Shown here: positions 11,087-21,085 of the stretch, piece after piece
Layout: each line of letters opens with the position of its first letter
Position numbering within the stretch: position 1 is the stretch's first letter
DNA from: Tilletia caries
Lineage: Eukaryota; Basidiomycota; Exobasidiomycetes; Tilletiales; Tilletiaceae
Direction of reading: 5' to 3'
Assembly: GCA_032718865.1 (NCBI GenBank)
Contig: JALUTQ010000037.1
Span: forward strand, 248,001 to 312,000
DNA length: 64,000 nucleotides
Translations under genes and position numbers: made by a program
The notes under the pieces: model-generated
Database searches by the model: none
Told to the model about the DNA's origin: nothing
What the model saw: only the letters and a program-made list of their open reading frames with translations

Positions 11087-11386
11087 TTTCAGCACGGCAA
11101 ATTGTTCTCTAATCAGTACTTATACACTCAGTATTGGCATTATCGCGAGGCTGGTTAAGAAAACTCGCCCAAAAGTCTCGAATCACACCTCAGGGAACCA
11201 TCCTGAGCATAGGCATTTGGAAAGGGGAGTGATTATCCTGTTATTTAGATTGACAGTCCTGGGACGGTCCCCGTGGGACAATACCGGGATTTTTGCGCTG
11301 GGACAGTCCCGGTCAGCCCCGTGGTCTTCTCCCGGGACACTCCCGCCCTGGGACACTCCCAGTCAGTCCCCCAGGTCTGCTGGTGT

Positions 11387-11628
11387 TGTCGGAAATAGAG
11401 TGCCGCGCTCACTTGAAATCCTGCCGATCACTGGGGAAGGAAGAGGGGATGATCATTGAGAGCAGAGTTCAGCTGCTACCACACTCGTTTGCTTACCTTG
11501 ACCATGTAGAGAACCCCCATCGTCAATCCACACTCGCTGTCATCCCTCAAGTACCAGGGCTGATTGAGTAGGTGTTGCACGTCCCCGCGCTAACAAGAAA
11601 AGCATAAGATCAGACCGGATTTCTGACA
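11387..11628 (+). repeat. Copia 5' LTR
   Basis: 242 bp, TGTCGGAAATAGAG...TTTCTGACA, preceded by GGTGT. Identical to 17447-17688. It supplies promoter and polyadenylation functions in this class of element. Confidence 0.96.
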
Positions 11629-11641
11629 TGGTAGCTCCGCC
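11629..11641 (+). promoter_or_regulatory. Copia primer-binding site
   Basis: TGGTAGC directly after the LTR is complementary to the GCUACCA 3' end of eukaryotic initiator methionine tRNA, the usual copia primer. Confidence 0.75.
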
Positions 11642-11669
11642 TTCCGTGTACTCACCGCAGATACTCAAG

Positions 11670-13394
11670 ATGCCCCCCAAGAATACCAGCGAAGGAACCC
11701 CAGCCGAGGACACGTCCGGCTCCCGCGCGCGCTCCCCGCCTGAGCCGACCCTCGCCGACATCATGGCCGAGTTCCGCGCCATGCGTGAGGAGATGCGCCG
11801 CGAGCTGAAGGACGTTCGTGGAGCCCAGGACATTCTCGACTCCCACATCGGCGACATGTCCACCCGAGTCGGCATCATTGAGCGAGGTCGTGCGCCGCGC
11901 GCACCGAGTCCCGAAACGGTCCATCCGCCAGCACCCTACGGAGCTCCGCCGGTGGAATCGACCTTGTACTCGCAGGGCGCCCCGCAGCCCACCGTCGTCA
12001 CCCGTGTGCTGCCTCCGCACCTCGAGGCGCTGGACTTCTCCACCTCCCGCGCTTACGTGCCGCCGAAAGTGGACTTTGCCGACCGCAGCCTCTCGCAGCG
12101 CCTTGTCGACCCCGGTATGCCCGAGAGCGACCGCATCAAGCTGCTCGAGCTCGACTTCAACGAGCAGTCGGCCAAGGAAGACCGCAAGGCCGAGAACGAC
12201 TCTCTCTGGCGTGCGGCATACGAAATCGTCCGGCGCGATAACCCCGACGCCAGCAAACTCGACCTCTACCGCAAGGTGAAGGCCATCGTCGACGAGCAGA
12301 CGCTCAAGGCCGCCGTCGAAAATCGCCCGTCGCCCTCACGCAAGCACGATGGCCCAGAACGCATCATCAGCTACTCCGGCATCCAACGCATCACCCCGTT
12401 GGCCGAAGATACGTACGACGCGTGGTCTAGCGACCTATGGGCCTACCTCAGCTCGAACCCGAAGGCACGCGCGATGCTCTTCGGTAATTCCCGTCTCGGC
12501 TACGATGCACGATTGGACGAAGAGCTTGGTGGTCTGTTGGCGCTCACAGTCAACAATCACTACAAGAACACAACTCTCGGCGACCTGCGCAAGGAAGGAG
12601 AGACGCGTGGTACATACATCTTTGCCAAGCTCAAGGCAGATGTCAATCGAGACAGCGTGTCTCGACAGCGTCTCCTTCGCCAGAAGATGCTCCTCTTGGC
12701 CCAAAAGTCCGGCGAAAGCGTCCAAGACTACGCCGACCGTCTCCGGGCCATCATTGCCCAGCTCGGTAACATCGACAGCTCGCTCACCGAGCACGAGAAG
12801 GTCGAAGCCTTTCTCAGAGGTCTTCATCCCTCCTTCAACACGACCAGGGAGACGTTCGACACTACTCAGTTCGGCACTGGTCGTGTGTTCTCCCTCAACG
12901 AAGTAGTCTCACACCTGCTCACCATCGAGGAGAAGCGCAGCCTGCGCGTCATCACCACGTCGATGCAACCCCTCGCTCGCTTCGGTGCACGGCAAGCTAC
13001 GATGGAGGCCGATGAGGAACAGGAGACAGGCGATGTCAACCTCGACACACTCACCGAGGATGAGGCCCACGCCTACGTCGCCAAGTTCTTCAACAACCGG
13101 TCGTCCCGCCCTCGCTTTGGCCCTCCGTCCGGTCACCCCCGGGAAGCCGAGTGGTTCGCAGGCGACTGCAACCTCTGCGGTAATCCGGGCCACCGAGCCG
13201 CCCACTGTCGTCTTCGGGCTCAGCTCTTAGATGGACAGGGCCCTGGACATAAATATGAGGCTCAGAGCATGAATAAAGGAGCGGTTGATGGTAAACAAGA
13301 GGCAGAAGCTAGAATTGCACGGGGAGAAGAGGAGATCGAGTTGAGAACGTTTGATGGCAAGTCTGTCAAGGTGCTTGGACCAAGTCTCAAATAG
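11670..13394 (+). CDS. gag: Copia gag
   Basis: About 574 residues from MPPKNTSEGTPAEDTSG to a TAG at 13392-13394. It has a coiled-coil-prone N-terminus (IMAEFRAMREEMRRELKD), a UBN2/Gag-pol-type middle (LRQKMLLLAQKSGESVQDYA) and one CCHC zinc knuckle, CNLCGNPGHRAAHC, near the C-terminus. The knuckle packages element RNA in virus-like particles. An upstream in-frame ATG at 11628 sits on the LTR edge and primer site, so the internal ATG at 11670 is preferred. The stop is followed in the same frame by pol. Confidence 0.9.
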   Translation: MPPKNTSEGTPAEDTSGSRARSPPEPTLADIMAEFRAMREEMRRELKDVRGAQDILDSHIGDMSTRVGIIERGRAPRAPSPETVHPPAPYGAPPVESTLYSQGAPQPTVVTRVLPPHLEALDFSTSRAYVPPKVDFADRSLSQRLVDPGMPESDRIKLLELDFNEQSAKEDRKAENDSLWRAAYEIVRRDNPDASKLDLYRKVKAIVDEQTLKAAVENRPSPSRKHDGPERIISYSGIQRITPLAEDTYDAWSSDLWAYLSSNPKARAMLFGNSRLGYDARLDEELGGLLALTVNNHYKNTTLGDLRKEGETRGTYIFAKLKADVNRDSVSRQRLLRQKMLLLAQKSGESVQDYADRLRAIIAQLGNIDSSLTEHEKVEAFLRGLHPSFNTTRETFDTTQFGTGRVFSLNEVVSHLLTIEEKRSLRVITTSMQPLARFGARQATMEADEEQETGDVNLDTLTEDEAHAYVAKFFNNRSSRPRFGPPSGHPREAEWFAGDCNLCGNPGHRAAHCRLRAQLLDGQGPGHKYEAQSMNKGAVDGKQEAEARIARGEEEIELRTFDGKSVKVLGPSLK

Positions 13395-16300
13395 GAACTC
13401 GAGGTGGCGGATGACGTGCTCTCGAGTCGTCAACCGCTGCCACCCGACAGGTCAATTCTGGCCAACAGTCCAGCCATCAAGAAGGGCTCGAGCATCCCAC
13501 CGAGTCTAGGCTGTGACAGTTCCGAAGCTAGTGCGCAACCTGCAGCTGGCAACTGCAGTGTAGGGATATCTGGCCGGGTATCCGGCCGGGGTGACGCACA
13601 TTGGGTGAGTCCTCCTCACCCACCTCTTCTTTGTCAGGATAGTGACCTTGCTCTGGATTCTGCTTCTACAGCGTTACATACGCAGCAGAGCGGACTCAGG
13701 CAAGGATGGGATGGGCATGGGCATGGACATGGGGAAGAAAGGTGGATCTTGGACAGTGGGGCTACACACCACATGACGGCGTCGACGTCCTTTGTTCAAG
13801 AGTCCGACCGATCGGCACTCGACATGGTGGTACGAGTTGCCAATGGGAAGAGCGTGCCGGTGGTTCGTGCCGGGAATGTCGAGGCGATCTTGCGAGGTCA
13901 AGCACAGTCGCGTGCCGTACCTCTGAGCCACGTTCTTGTCGTTCCGGAGCTCGATGCGAATCTGCTCTCGACACATCAACTGGCTCGGCAGGGTTTCGTG
14001 ACGGTCATTACGGGGCTCTGCACGCTCCTCGTTGCTCCATCTGGGCGCGTCCTCGTTGCCCACGTCGACAAGGCAACTGGAGCGGCGTACTTCATGGTCC
14101 GTCCACGCCACCGTGATCCGTCAAGCGCTCAAGCATTGGTCGCCTCGGTGACTGCGGATGGTGCAGAGGAGGTCTCAACGTCAGCCGGATTGGATTGGAG
14201 AGTAGAGCTTTGGCATCGCCGGTACGGACACATCGGTCTCCTCAAGCTCATCGACCTTGCCAAGGCTGGTCTGTTGAGCGGCAAGGACGCGCCAACCGTC
14301 GGCAGCATCAAGCGGTACCTGAAGGATCGTCCCGTCTGCGATGTTTGCGCGATAGCCAATCTACGCGCCGCACCATATCCAAGTCACAGCACCAGTCAGA
14401 CCCGCTCTCGACTTGAGCTCGTTCACAGCGATCTCATCGGCCCATTCCTCGGTCATCCTTCGTTTGCATGGGTCCTCACCCTTGTAGACGACTTCACGCG
14501 CAAGACATGGATCTACTGTCTACCAAATCGGACGGCAGAAACACTGCGTGTGACGTTGGATGCGTGGGCTGAGCAAGTCGAGGCCGCGACCAGTCAGCAA
14601 CTGGTGACTCTCCACACCGACAATGGCAAGGAGTTTGTTGCCAAGGAGCTTCAGGACTGGGCCAAGGCACGCGGGACGGCGTGGATATGGACCGCACCCT
14701 ACTCTTCGTCGCAGAATGGGGTGGCAGAACGTCGGAACGGTCTACTCGAGGAGCGGATGCGAGCCATGCTGCGCGCTGCACGACTACCCCTCGGCTTCTG
14801 GCCGTATGCAGTCCAGTACGCTGCGTACGTACTCAACAGAACGCCAAGCAACACGCTGAAGGGGCAACTCCCGCAAGAGGTCTGGTCAGGGAAGCCGGCA
14901 AAACTCGAGGCTATCCGCACTTTCGGTTCACTCTGCTGGACGCTCATATATCCTCAGCAACGGACGGAAGGAAAGCTGTCGGCTCGAGGCCTTCGAGGGA
15001 TCTTCCTCGGCATAGGAGAGGATCGCCGAGCGTGGCTGGTCTTCTGCCCATCGTCTCCCAGTAACTCTCTCCGATGGTCACGCTCTGTGATCTTTGATGA
15101 GAGCAGGACGTACGACCAGTCTCTGGCTTTGGAGGAGCCTAGGTCAGTACAACCTCGTGAGGACGATAGTGTGGAGATGTCGCTGGTTCCTCCGAAGGTG
15201 CGCGCGCGCGGCAAACGCATGAAGGGGCAGGCTTCAGCTGAGGAACCTTCTATTCCTATTGGAACTCCAAGCGACGAAGATCTTCGATTGCAGGAGTATG
15301 AAGTTGCTGGAGAAACACAAGTGCTAGAACCCCCGAGCGCCATTCTTCCGCCCCCAGATGAGGATGATCCGATGGACCTGATTGATTGGGAGCCAACGGT
15401 GGCGGACTTAAATGCGGAGTTATCGCACGACATGCAACTCCAAATTCGTCAGCTCGGAACACAGTGGGGTGATGATGCGTCAACACCATCCAGCATCATG
15501 AGCCTCGACGATCTCTCTGCCATTTTGGATCAGACACCTCCCACGTCGCGACCGTCAGTACCTCGGATGTCTACGCCTCCTCCAAAACAGCACAAAGTGG
15601 CGGTCCCGACGAAAGAGCTTCGGCGCAGCACAAGGCTCCTGGCTCGGTTTGCCCACTGTTTGTCCGAGGAGCTGTTGGAGGAGGAGGTTGCAGAGGAAGA
15701 GAGGCGTACCGAAGTGGCCTATGCCACCACCAGGTCCGCTGCCGCTGTTCTCGGGATGGCGATAGTCTGGGCAGGTTTAGCGTCGGCGCAGGGCACCACT
15801 GCTGATGGTTTACCTCTCGAGCCTCAGAACCTCAAGCAAGCACAAGCGCGTCCACCCGCTGAATGGACGAAGTGGCAGGAGGCTATGCATGAGGAGATCG
15901 GGTCACTGAGGGAGATGGGGACATGGGAGCTGGTCGAGGCACCACCGAAACGGAACATTGTCGGATCACGGTGGGTGTTCAAGCTCAAAACGGATCGCGA
16001 TGGATTTGCGGCGCGGTATAAAGCTCGACTGGTGGCGCAGGGATTCACCCAACGAGAGGGCATCGACTTCTCGGATACCTTTGCGCCAGTAGCCAGGCTA
16101 GCAACCATTCGCCTCGTAATCTCGATTGCTCTTGCGCTTGACTTGAGCCTGGGCTCCATCGACATCAAGACGGCGTACCTCAATGGAAAGCTGTATGATG
16201 AGGTGTACATGCAGCAGCCGCCAGAGTACGACGATGGTACGGGCAGGGTCTGCTTACTCCGGAGAGCAATCTACGGCCTCAAGCAAGCAGGACGCGCCTG

Positions 16301-17519
16301 GGTCGACACGCTCAAGGCTCGTTTGCTTCTGGCCGGATACGAACAAGTGGGGAGTGAACCGTGCCTGTTCGTTCGATTCGGAGCCGGGGGATCGGTCATC
16401 CTTGCTGTCTACGTTGACGACATTGTCATCGCAGCACGCGGGCAGGAGGGAGTCGCCAAGGTCAAGGCCGAGTTTGCCTTGTGGTACAAGATCACGGACA
16501 ATGGTGGACTCTCGCACATTCTCGGCATGCGAGTGGACCATGACCCGAGGACGCGTACCGCCAAGCTCGGCCAGACAGCATACATCGATTTCCTGGTGCG
16601 AAAATACAAGATGGAGTCTGAGACGGCACTGCCAACGCCGATGACGGATGCCTCCCGGCAGCTTGGACCAAACCTCAGTGGACAAGCAAGTAAATCGGAA
16701 GTGCACGACTTCGCAGCGCTCATCGGTTGCCTGCTCTGGCTTGCACAAGGCACTCGTCCGGACATTGCTTTCCCTGTGGGGTACCTAGCTCGATTCATGA
16801 GCAACCCGAGCCCAGCACACTTCCTGGCGGCGAAGCGAATTCTGCGTTACCTGAAGGGTACGCGCACCAAAGGACTCCACTTCACCGGAACCGAGAAGGC
16901 GGCGATCAGCGGATGGTCCGACTCCGATCATGCCACTGACCATTCCACGCGACGAAGCGTGAGCGCCTACATCTTCAGGGTGTTCGGGAACATGGTTACT
17001 TGGCGATCGAAGCTGCAGGCGACTGTCTCGGTTTCCTCGACTGAAGCCGAGTACATAGCTCTGTCGGAAGCCTCTCGGGAGGCAAAGTGGCTCCGATCGG
17101 TCCTCACAGAGCTCGGCATCAAGCTTCGCCGTGCTACCGACATCCTCACCGACAACAAAGGTGCGGAGGCGATCTCAAAAGATCCTGGTCAACACGGGAA
17201 GACGAAACACATCGAGGTTCACCACCACCTTGTGCGGAAGCTCCAGGAGATGAAGGAGGTACTGGTGGGAAGAGTACACACGGACAGCAACCCTGCGGAC
17301 ATGCTCACGAAGGTGATGACCAGGGAGAAGCTCAGTCGGCTCGGTAGAATGGTTGGTTTCGGGGATCTGGGATCTGCTGAGGAGGGAGTACAGGTTGGAG
17401 AAGGAAGTTCGGCGGAGAAGGAGAAGGTGAACGCGTCAGGAGGGAGTGTCGGAAATAGAGTGCCGCGCTCACTTGAAATCCTGCCGATCACTGGGGAAGG
17501 AAGAGGGGATGATCATTGA
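13395..17519 (+). CDS. pol: Copia pol polyprotein (protease, integrase, RT, RNase H)
   Basis: The frame is the same as gag and begins at the codon after its TAG. Domains in order: aspartic protease (ILDSGATHHM, near 13750); integrase zinc finger (WHRRYGHIG...CDVC, near 14210-14350); integrase core (HSDLIGPF, HTDNGKEF, near 14420-14630); reverse transcriptase (GSRWVFKLK near 15960, catalytic YVDDIVIA near 16410); RNase H (GWSDSDHATD near 16910, STEAEYIALSEA near 17040). All catalytic motifs are intact. There is no plausible AUG at its start, so expression needs UAG readthrough, a second initiation event, or a repaired stop in an active copy. Confidence 0.93.
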   Translation, partial: ELEVADDVLSSRQPLPPDRSILANSPAIKKGSSIPPSLGCDSSEASAQPAAGNCSVGISGRVSGRGDAHWVSPPHPPLLCQDSDLALDSASTALHTQQSGLRQGWDGHGHGHGEERWILDSGATHHMTASTSFVQESDRSALDMVVRVANGKSVPVVRAGNVEAILRGQAQSRAVPLSHVLVVPELDANLLSTHQLARQGFVTVITGLCTLLVAPSGRVLVAHVDKATGAAYFMVRPRHRDPSSAQALVASVTADGAEEVSTSAGLDWRVELWHRRYGHIGLLKLIDLAKAGLLSGKDAPTVGSIKRYLKDRPVCDVCAIANLRAAPYPSHSTSQTRSRLELVHSDLIGPFLGHPSFAWVLTLVDDFTRKTWIYCLPNRTAETLRVTLDAWAEQVEAATSQQLVTLHTDNGKEFVAKELQDWAKARGTAWIWTAPYSSSQNGVAERRNGLLEERMRAMLRAARLPLGFWPYAVQYAAYVLNRTPSNTLKGQLPQEVWSGKPAKLEAIRTFGSLCWTLIYPQQRTEGKLSARGLRGIFLGIGEDRRAWLVFCPSSPSNSLRWSRSVIFDESRTYDQSLALEEPRSVQPREDDSVEMSLVPPKVRARGKRMKGQASAEEPSIPIGTPSDEDLRLQEYEVAGETQVLEPPSAILPPPDEDDPMDLIDWEPTVADLNAELSHDMQLQIRQLGTQWGDDASTPSSIMSLDDLSAILDQTPPTSRPSVPRMSTPPPKQHKVAVPTKELRRSTRLLARFAHCLSEELLEEEVAEEERRTEVAYATTRSAAAVLGMAIVWAGLASAQGTTADGLPLEPQNLKQAQARPPAEWTKWQEAMHEEIGSLREMGTWELVEAPPKRNIVGSRWVFKLKTDRDGFAARYKARLVAQGFTQREGIDFSDTFAPVARLATIRLVISIALALDLSLGSIDIKTAYLNGKLYDEVYMQQPPEYDDGTGRVCLLRRAIYGLKQAGRAWVDTLKARLLLAGYEQVGSEPCLFVRFGAGGSVILAVYVDDIVIAARGQEGVAKVKAEFALWYKITDNGGLSHILGMRVDHDPRTRTAKLGQTAYIDFLVRKYKMESETALPTPMTDASRQLGPNLSGQASKSEVHDFAALIGCLLWLAQGTRPDIAFPVGYLARFMSNPSPAHFLAAKRILRYLKGTRTKGLHFTGTEKAAISGWSDSDHATDHSTRRSVSAYIFRVFGNMVTWRSKLQATVSVSSTEAEYIALSEASREAKWLRSVLTELGIKLRRATDILTDNKGAEAISKDPGQHGKTKHIEVHHHLVRKLQEMKEVLVGRVHTDSNPADMLTKVMTREKLSRLGRMVGFGDLGSAEEGVQVGEGSSAEKEKVNASGGSVGNRVPRSLEILPITGEGRGDDH
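17438..17446 (+). promoter_or_regulatory. Copia polypurine tract
   Basis: A short purine-only run (AGGAGGGAG) abuts the 3' LTR, the expected plus-strand priming site. Confidence 0.6.
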
Positions 17520-17688
17520 GAGCAGAGTTCAGCTGCTACCACACTCGTTTGCTTACCTTGACCATGTAGAGAACCCCCATCGTCAATCCACACTCGCTGT
17601 CATCCCTCAAGTACCAGGGCTGATTGAGTAGGTGTTGCACGTCCCCGCGCTAACAAGAAAAGCATAAGATCAGACCGGATTTCTGACA
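17447..17688 (+). repeat. Copia 3' LTR
   Basis: Identical to the 5' LTR and followed by the second GGTGT. The pol frame runs into its first 73 bases, ending at 17519. Confidence 0.96.
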
Positions 17689-17693
17689 GGTGT

Positions 17694-18186
17694 AGCCTGA
17701 CTCGCTGGCTCGCCAGCTCGTTCTGAAAACTAGCGGACACAATACGGCCTGGCATTTTGAAAATCGAAAGTGTTCCACTGGGTGATACGCCGTTTATCTC
17801 ATTCAATTTGTACAACTTTTTTGACACCACTCAAGGCCACCCTCCTGCTCGACCAGGAGACCAATTGACAAACGGAAAGCGGGAGCGGGCGCATCTATGG
17901 GAGGTGCATAATTCTTTCTAAGTGTCTGAATGTGGTTGTGTTGTGTTATCGTGACGGTTATCAGAGGATCAGTGGTGCAAAACTGGTGCAAAGTGTTCCA
18001 CTCGGTGATAGGGGACAGTATATGGTACATGGATGGACGAGCGGCTGGCGGTGTTCCCTTGAACTTGTGTGAAGCGTGAGTAGGGTGTGTCTGTCCCAGG
18101 CCAACACGTTCCCAGTTCCCGGCTTCCTTTCCTCCTTCCTTCCGAGGTCGACCACCACCACCGTCCCCCTTCTCATTCTGTACACG
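17694..18186. promoter_or_regulatory. APRT upstream region
   Basis: No gene seen. It contains the inner and outer right arms of the inverted repeats (17770-17785, 17991-18021). The pyrimidine-rich stretch 18120-18180 directly before the APRT start is typical of fungal promoters. Confidence 0.5.
17991..18021 (-). repeat. Right arm of 31-bp inverted repeat
   Basis: Partner of 10335-10365. It ends about 165 bp upstream of the APRT start codon, so it may overlap the APRT promoter. Confidence 0.7.
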
Positions 18187-19015
18187 ATGGCTGACCTCGA
18201 GCTGATCAAGAAGCACTTCTGTACGTTGCCGTAGCACCGCCCGCCTGATGTTCATCGCCGTATCGTACCGCTTCCCGCACGGGCTTGCTCACTGATCTTC
18301 CCCGACCCGTCCCTTCCCTCCTCTTCACAGCGTACCACAAGGATTTGTACGTTCGATTGCGCTTCCCAGGCTACCCACACGCGCCCGGCTCACATCTTCT
18401 CTCCTATCTCACTCCCCTCACTCCAGCCCAACACCCGGGATCCTCTTCTGCGACATCCTCCCCGTTCTGCGCGACCCGCTCGCGTTCGAAGCCCTGCTAA
18501 CCCACATCCTCACCCACGTCTTCACCGTCACGATCCCGACCCTCCTGCCCAGCGGCAGCGGGAGCGGCAAGATCGACGCCGTCGTCGGGCTCGACGCGCG
18601 CGGCTTCCTCTTCGGCCCCATCCTCGCCCTCCGTCTAGGCGCGGCGTTCGTCCCCGTGCGCAAACGCGGCAAGTTGCCGGGGGAGTGCGTCCAGGCTTCC
18701 TACGCGAAGGAGTACGGGCAGGATATCTTTGAGATGCAGGCGGGCGCGTTGGAGAAGGGGGCGAATGTGCTCGTGGTGGATGACCTGATCGCGACCGGTG
18801 GCTCGGCCAAGGCGGCGGGTGAGCTGGTCGCGCAGCTCGGGGCCAAGACGGTCGAGTACGTCTTTGTTGTCGGCATTCCCTTCCTCAAGGGCGCCGAGAA
18901 GCTCGATGCTCCTTCCTACGCGTGAGTTTTGATCTGCGTCGCACTTCTCTCTCTCTCTCCTTACGCGTAGTTCCTGACCCGCTTCGTCCTTCTCAGCATG
19001 GTTGACATGGACTGA
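18187..19015 (+). CDS. APRT: Adenine phosphoribosyltransferase
   Basis: Exons 18187-18220, 18331-18346, 18427-18921 and 18997-19015 join to 564 nt (187 aa), close to the usual 180-187 aa. Joining the 16-nt second exon produces the family motif DFPTPGILFCDI. Further on are GLDARGFLFG, KRGKLPGE and the PRPP-binding loop VLVVDDLIATGGSAKAA. The enzyme converts adenine and PRPP to AMP plus pyrophosphate in cytosolic purine salvage. Both PRPP-binding aspartates (VVDDLIATGG) are present. The tiny second exon is unusual but required for the motif. It is convergent with RPN6, with 194 bp between stop codons. Confidence 0.95.
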
Positions 19016-19209
19016 GCTTCAACAAAATCCACCAAGGATGGAACCCCCTATAGATCTTTCTCACTATCAACTCAAAACATGTGCAAAAAGGAACACATTC
19101 AGTCTAGACGATGCCTCTTCCTTTCGCCAAAGTCTGACAGCATGAAATGGTATTCCATGAGACGAATGTATGCTGAAAAAGGTCAAGGTGGGAGCCCCCT
19201 GTACCGCGC

Positions 19210-20827
19210 TCATGACAGTCGGTTCGCCTTCTTGTACAGCGAGTCGACAACATGGCCCACATGCTTGAGCGTTTCAATCGTCGCCTCGTACGTTGCCTGG
19301 AGTCGAATCAAGTCCAATGGGGTCAGCTAAGCTCAGCTCAGCGTTAGATGAACATCGCTTTCGATGCAACTCACGTCGTTTCGTGGCTCGTCATACACGA
19401 TCAGGCAGCCTGCGCCTTGATCCAGCGTGCCAGTGAACACATGGTCGAGGATCATTTGACTAAGCCTGAGGGAGAGAGGAAGGAACAGGAAGTCAGAAAT
19501 GAGAAAATGCGTACTACGACTCCAAAGTGACTCACTTCTGCTCTACCTCCCGCACAGGCTGTCGGACAGACTCAGCAATAAAGGCGATCTCGACCCGGTT
19601 GTATGGTTCGATGATGCGCAGCAAGTTCTGCTCCAGCAAGGTATCGTACAGGGCCGCCAGATGATTCCGAATGATGGGGTCATTTGACAGTTCTAGTTGA
19701 AAAAACGCGCGCGGGGAGAAGAACGTCAATCAAGCTCCACCGGCGGGATTAGAGTGGGAAAAGAGAGGCAGTCCTACTGACCATCTTTGTAATCGCGCAG
19801 AGCCTTCTCAAAGTCCTCCAGACTGCGATCCTCATGCGCCTTGGCAACCGCCTTCATCGCCTCCACATCCCTACCCGCATACTTCAGCGCCAGCTTCCCC
19901 TGAATGATCGAAGAGATATCATCAGGCAAGTTGAGCATGATCTTGCAGAGCAGCATGTACTTGAGCGCCGAAGGTGCCCGCGGATCCTCCTGCGCGGCGA
20001 AACCCTCGAGCGTCTCGAAGAAGTAGGAGTACCCGGTGGTGTAGTCCTTGTCCTCGGCGTGCAAGACGCCAGATTGGAGGTCGAGTTGGGCCTGGAGGGT
20101 TGGAGGGCAGTAGATTGCGTTTGCAGAGGTGCGTGCGGAGGTGAGTGCTGCTTTTGCTTTGGGGAAGTTGGAGATCGCGTGGTTCACGCGGGACTCGAGC
20201 AGGTGGACCTCGGTCAGGATCATCTTGTCGTCGAGCTTTTTGAGCTCGCGGAGGAGGTCGTTGATAAGTGGGAGTGCTTCGCGGTAGTTCTTGTTCTCGT
20301 ACAGGCTGTAGAGGGAGCATTTTTGGCTGTGAGCAATGCCCTTTTGATCGAACAGCGACCTGGCAGATGGGAGTCACTCACAGTCCTATCAGACGGGTCT
20401 CGAGGGACTGCTTGAGGAAAATGCGCTTCTCTCCCTTGGCCCATGCAACATTCTCCTTGGTGACGTCGATCTGGAGCTGTTTGCTGTCAGGGATGTCGGA
20501 GAAGTAGTCGATCAGCGTCCGAATAAGTTTCGCTGTCTTTGCCTTGGCCCCGGCCGCCATGAGAGCGCGTGATTTGCGGACGACATCGGCGAGGGCCTCT
20601 GCGTCCTTGGTGTCCCTGTGTACCTGGCCGAGCTTGAGGAGAGCGCCCTCCTTGAGCTTTAGGGCGTCCTCGTCGTTTGCGTTTGGGTTCGCGGCGAGGA
20701 TGTCGTTGAGGATGGTCTGTGCCTTTGCGTAGTCCTTCGCTGCGATGGCGCGGTCTGCTGCTGCGAGGGAAGTCGCGTCTGCGAGACTGCTGGGCCCGGC
20801 GGCGTGTGTTGATGCTACGGGTGCCAT
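19210..20827 (-). CDS. RPN6: 26S proteasome lid subunit Rpn6 (PSMD11)
   Basis: Exons 20827-20382, 20305-19782, 19692-19536, 19465-19375 and 19326-19210 join to 1,335 nt (444 aa), close to human PSMD11 (422) and yeast Rpn6 (434). An N-terminal TPR-like solenoid leads to the signature [20 protein letters not shown], then [18 protein letters not shown] and [20 protein letters not shown]. The C-terminal PCI domain ([37 protein letters not shown]) packs with other lid PCI subunits. Rpn6 clamps lid to base and core and stabilises the 26S proteasome. All junctions are GT..AG. The gene is divergent from RPN7. Confidence 0.96.
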
Positions 20828-21085
20828 TCTGTTGCTTGTGCTTCTATGTGTACCTTGGCTGGGGATTGGTGGACCAGTGAGTGTGCGAGTGAGTGTGTTC
20901 GGGCCTCGTCACTAATGGCGGGAGCAAGATGATGACGCGCGTCACGTGACCGAGAGCGTCACCCATTTGAGCACAGACGCGTCCTCCTCATCCACAGCGA
21001 CGAGCACAGCAGCAACAGCAGCAACAGCATTCAGCAGCACTCAGCAGCACTCAGCATCAACACCAGCAACAGCATTCACAGCAAG
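20828..21085. promoter_or_regulatory. Bidirectional promoter of RPN6 and RPN7
   Basis: 258 bp separate the two divergent start codons. Two overlapping palindromes sit near the middle: TGACGCGCGTCA (20933-20944) and GTCACGTGAC (20941-20950), the latter with an E-box CACGTG core. CAGCA-rich repeats fill the RPN7 5' leader (21005-21075). Co-regulation of the two lid genes through these sites is inferred. Confidence 0.65.

Larger units (their letters stand above)
10139..11381. other. Repeat-rich intergenic region between the TPR gene and the copia element
   Basis: No gene seen. It holds one arm of a 31-bp inverted repeat (10335-10365), a tRNA-like sequence (about 11022-11086, minus) and two arrays of GGGAC/GTCCC palindromic motifs (about 10815-10980 and 11260-11380). 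Confidence 0.5.
11387..17688 (+). mobile_element. Ty1/copia LTR retrotransposon, complete, 6,302 bp
   Basis: Two 242-bp LTRs (11387-11628 and 17447-17688) start TG and end CA and read identical across their full length. A 5-bp target duplication GGTGT lies at 11382-11386 and 17689-17693. A primer-binding site TGGTAGC follows the left LTR, matching the initiator-tRNA 3' end. Internal order is gag, protease, integrase, reverse transcriptase, RNase H, the copia order. Identical LTRs mean a very recent insertion. Confidence 0.97.

Noticed and set aside
10989..11459. 156-codon plus ORF ending in the copia LTR
   Set aside because: It depends on repeat sequence and ends in the LTR at the same stop as pol; no protein features.
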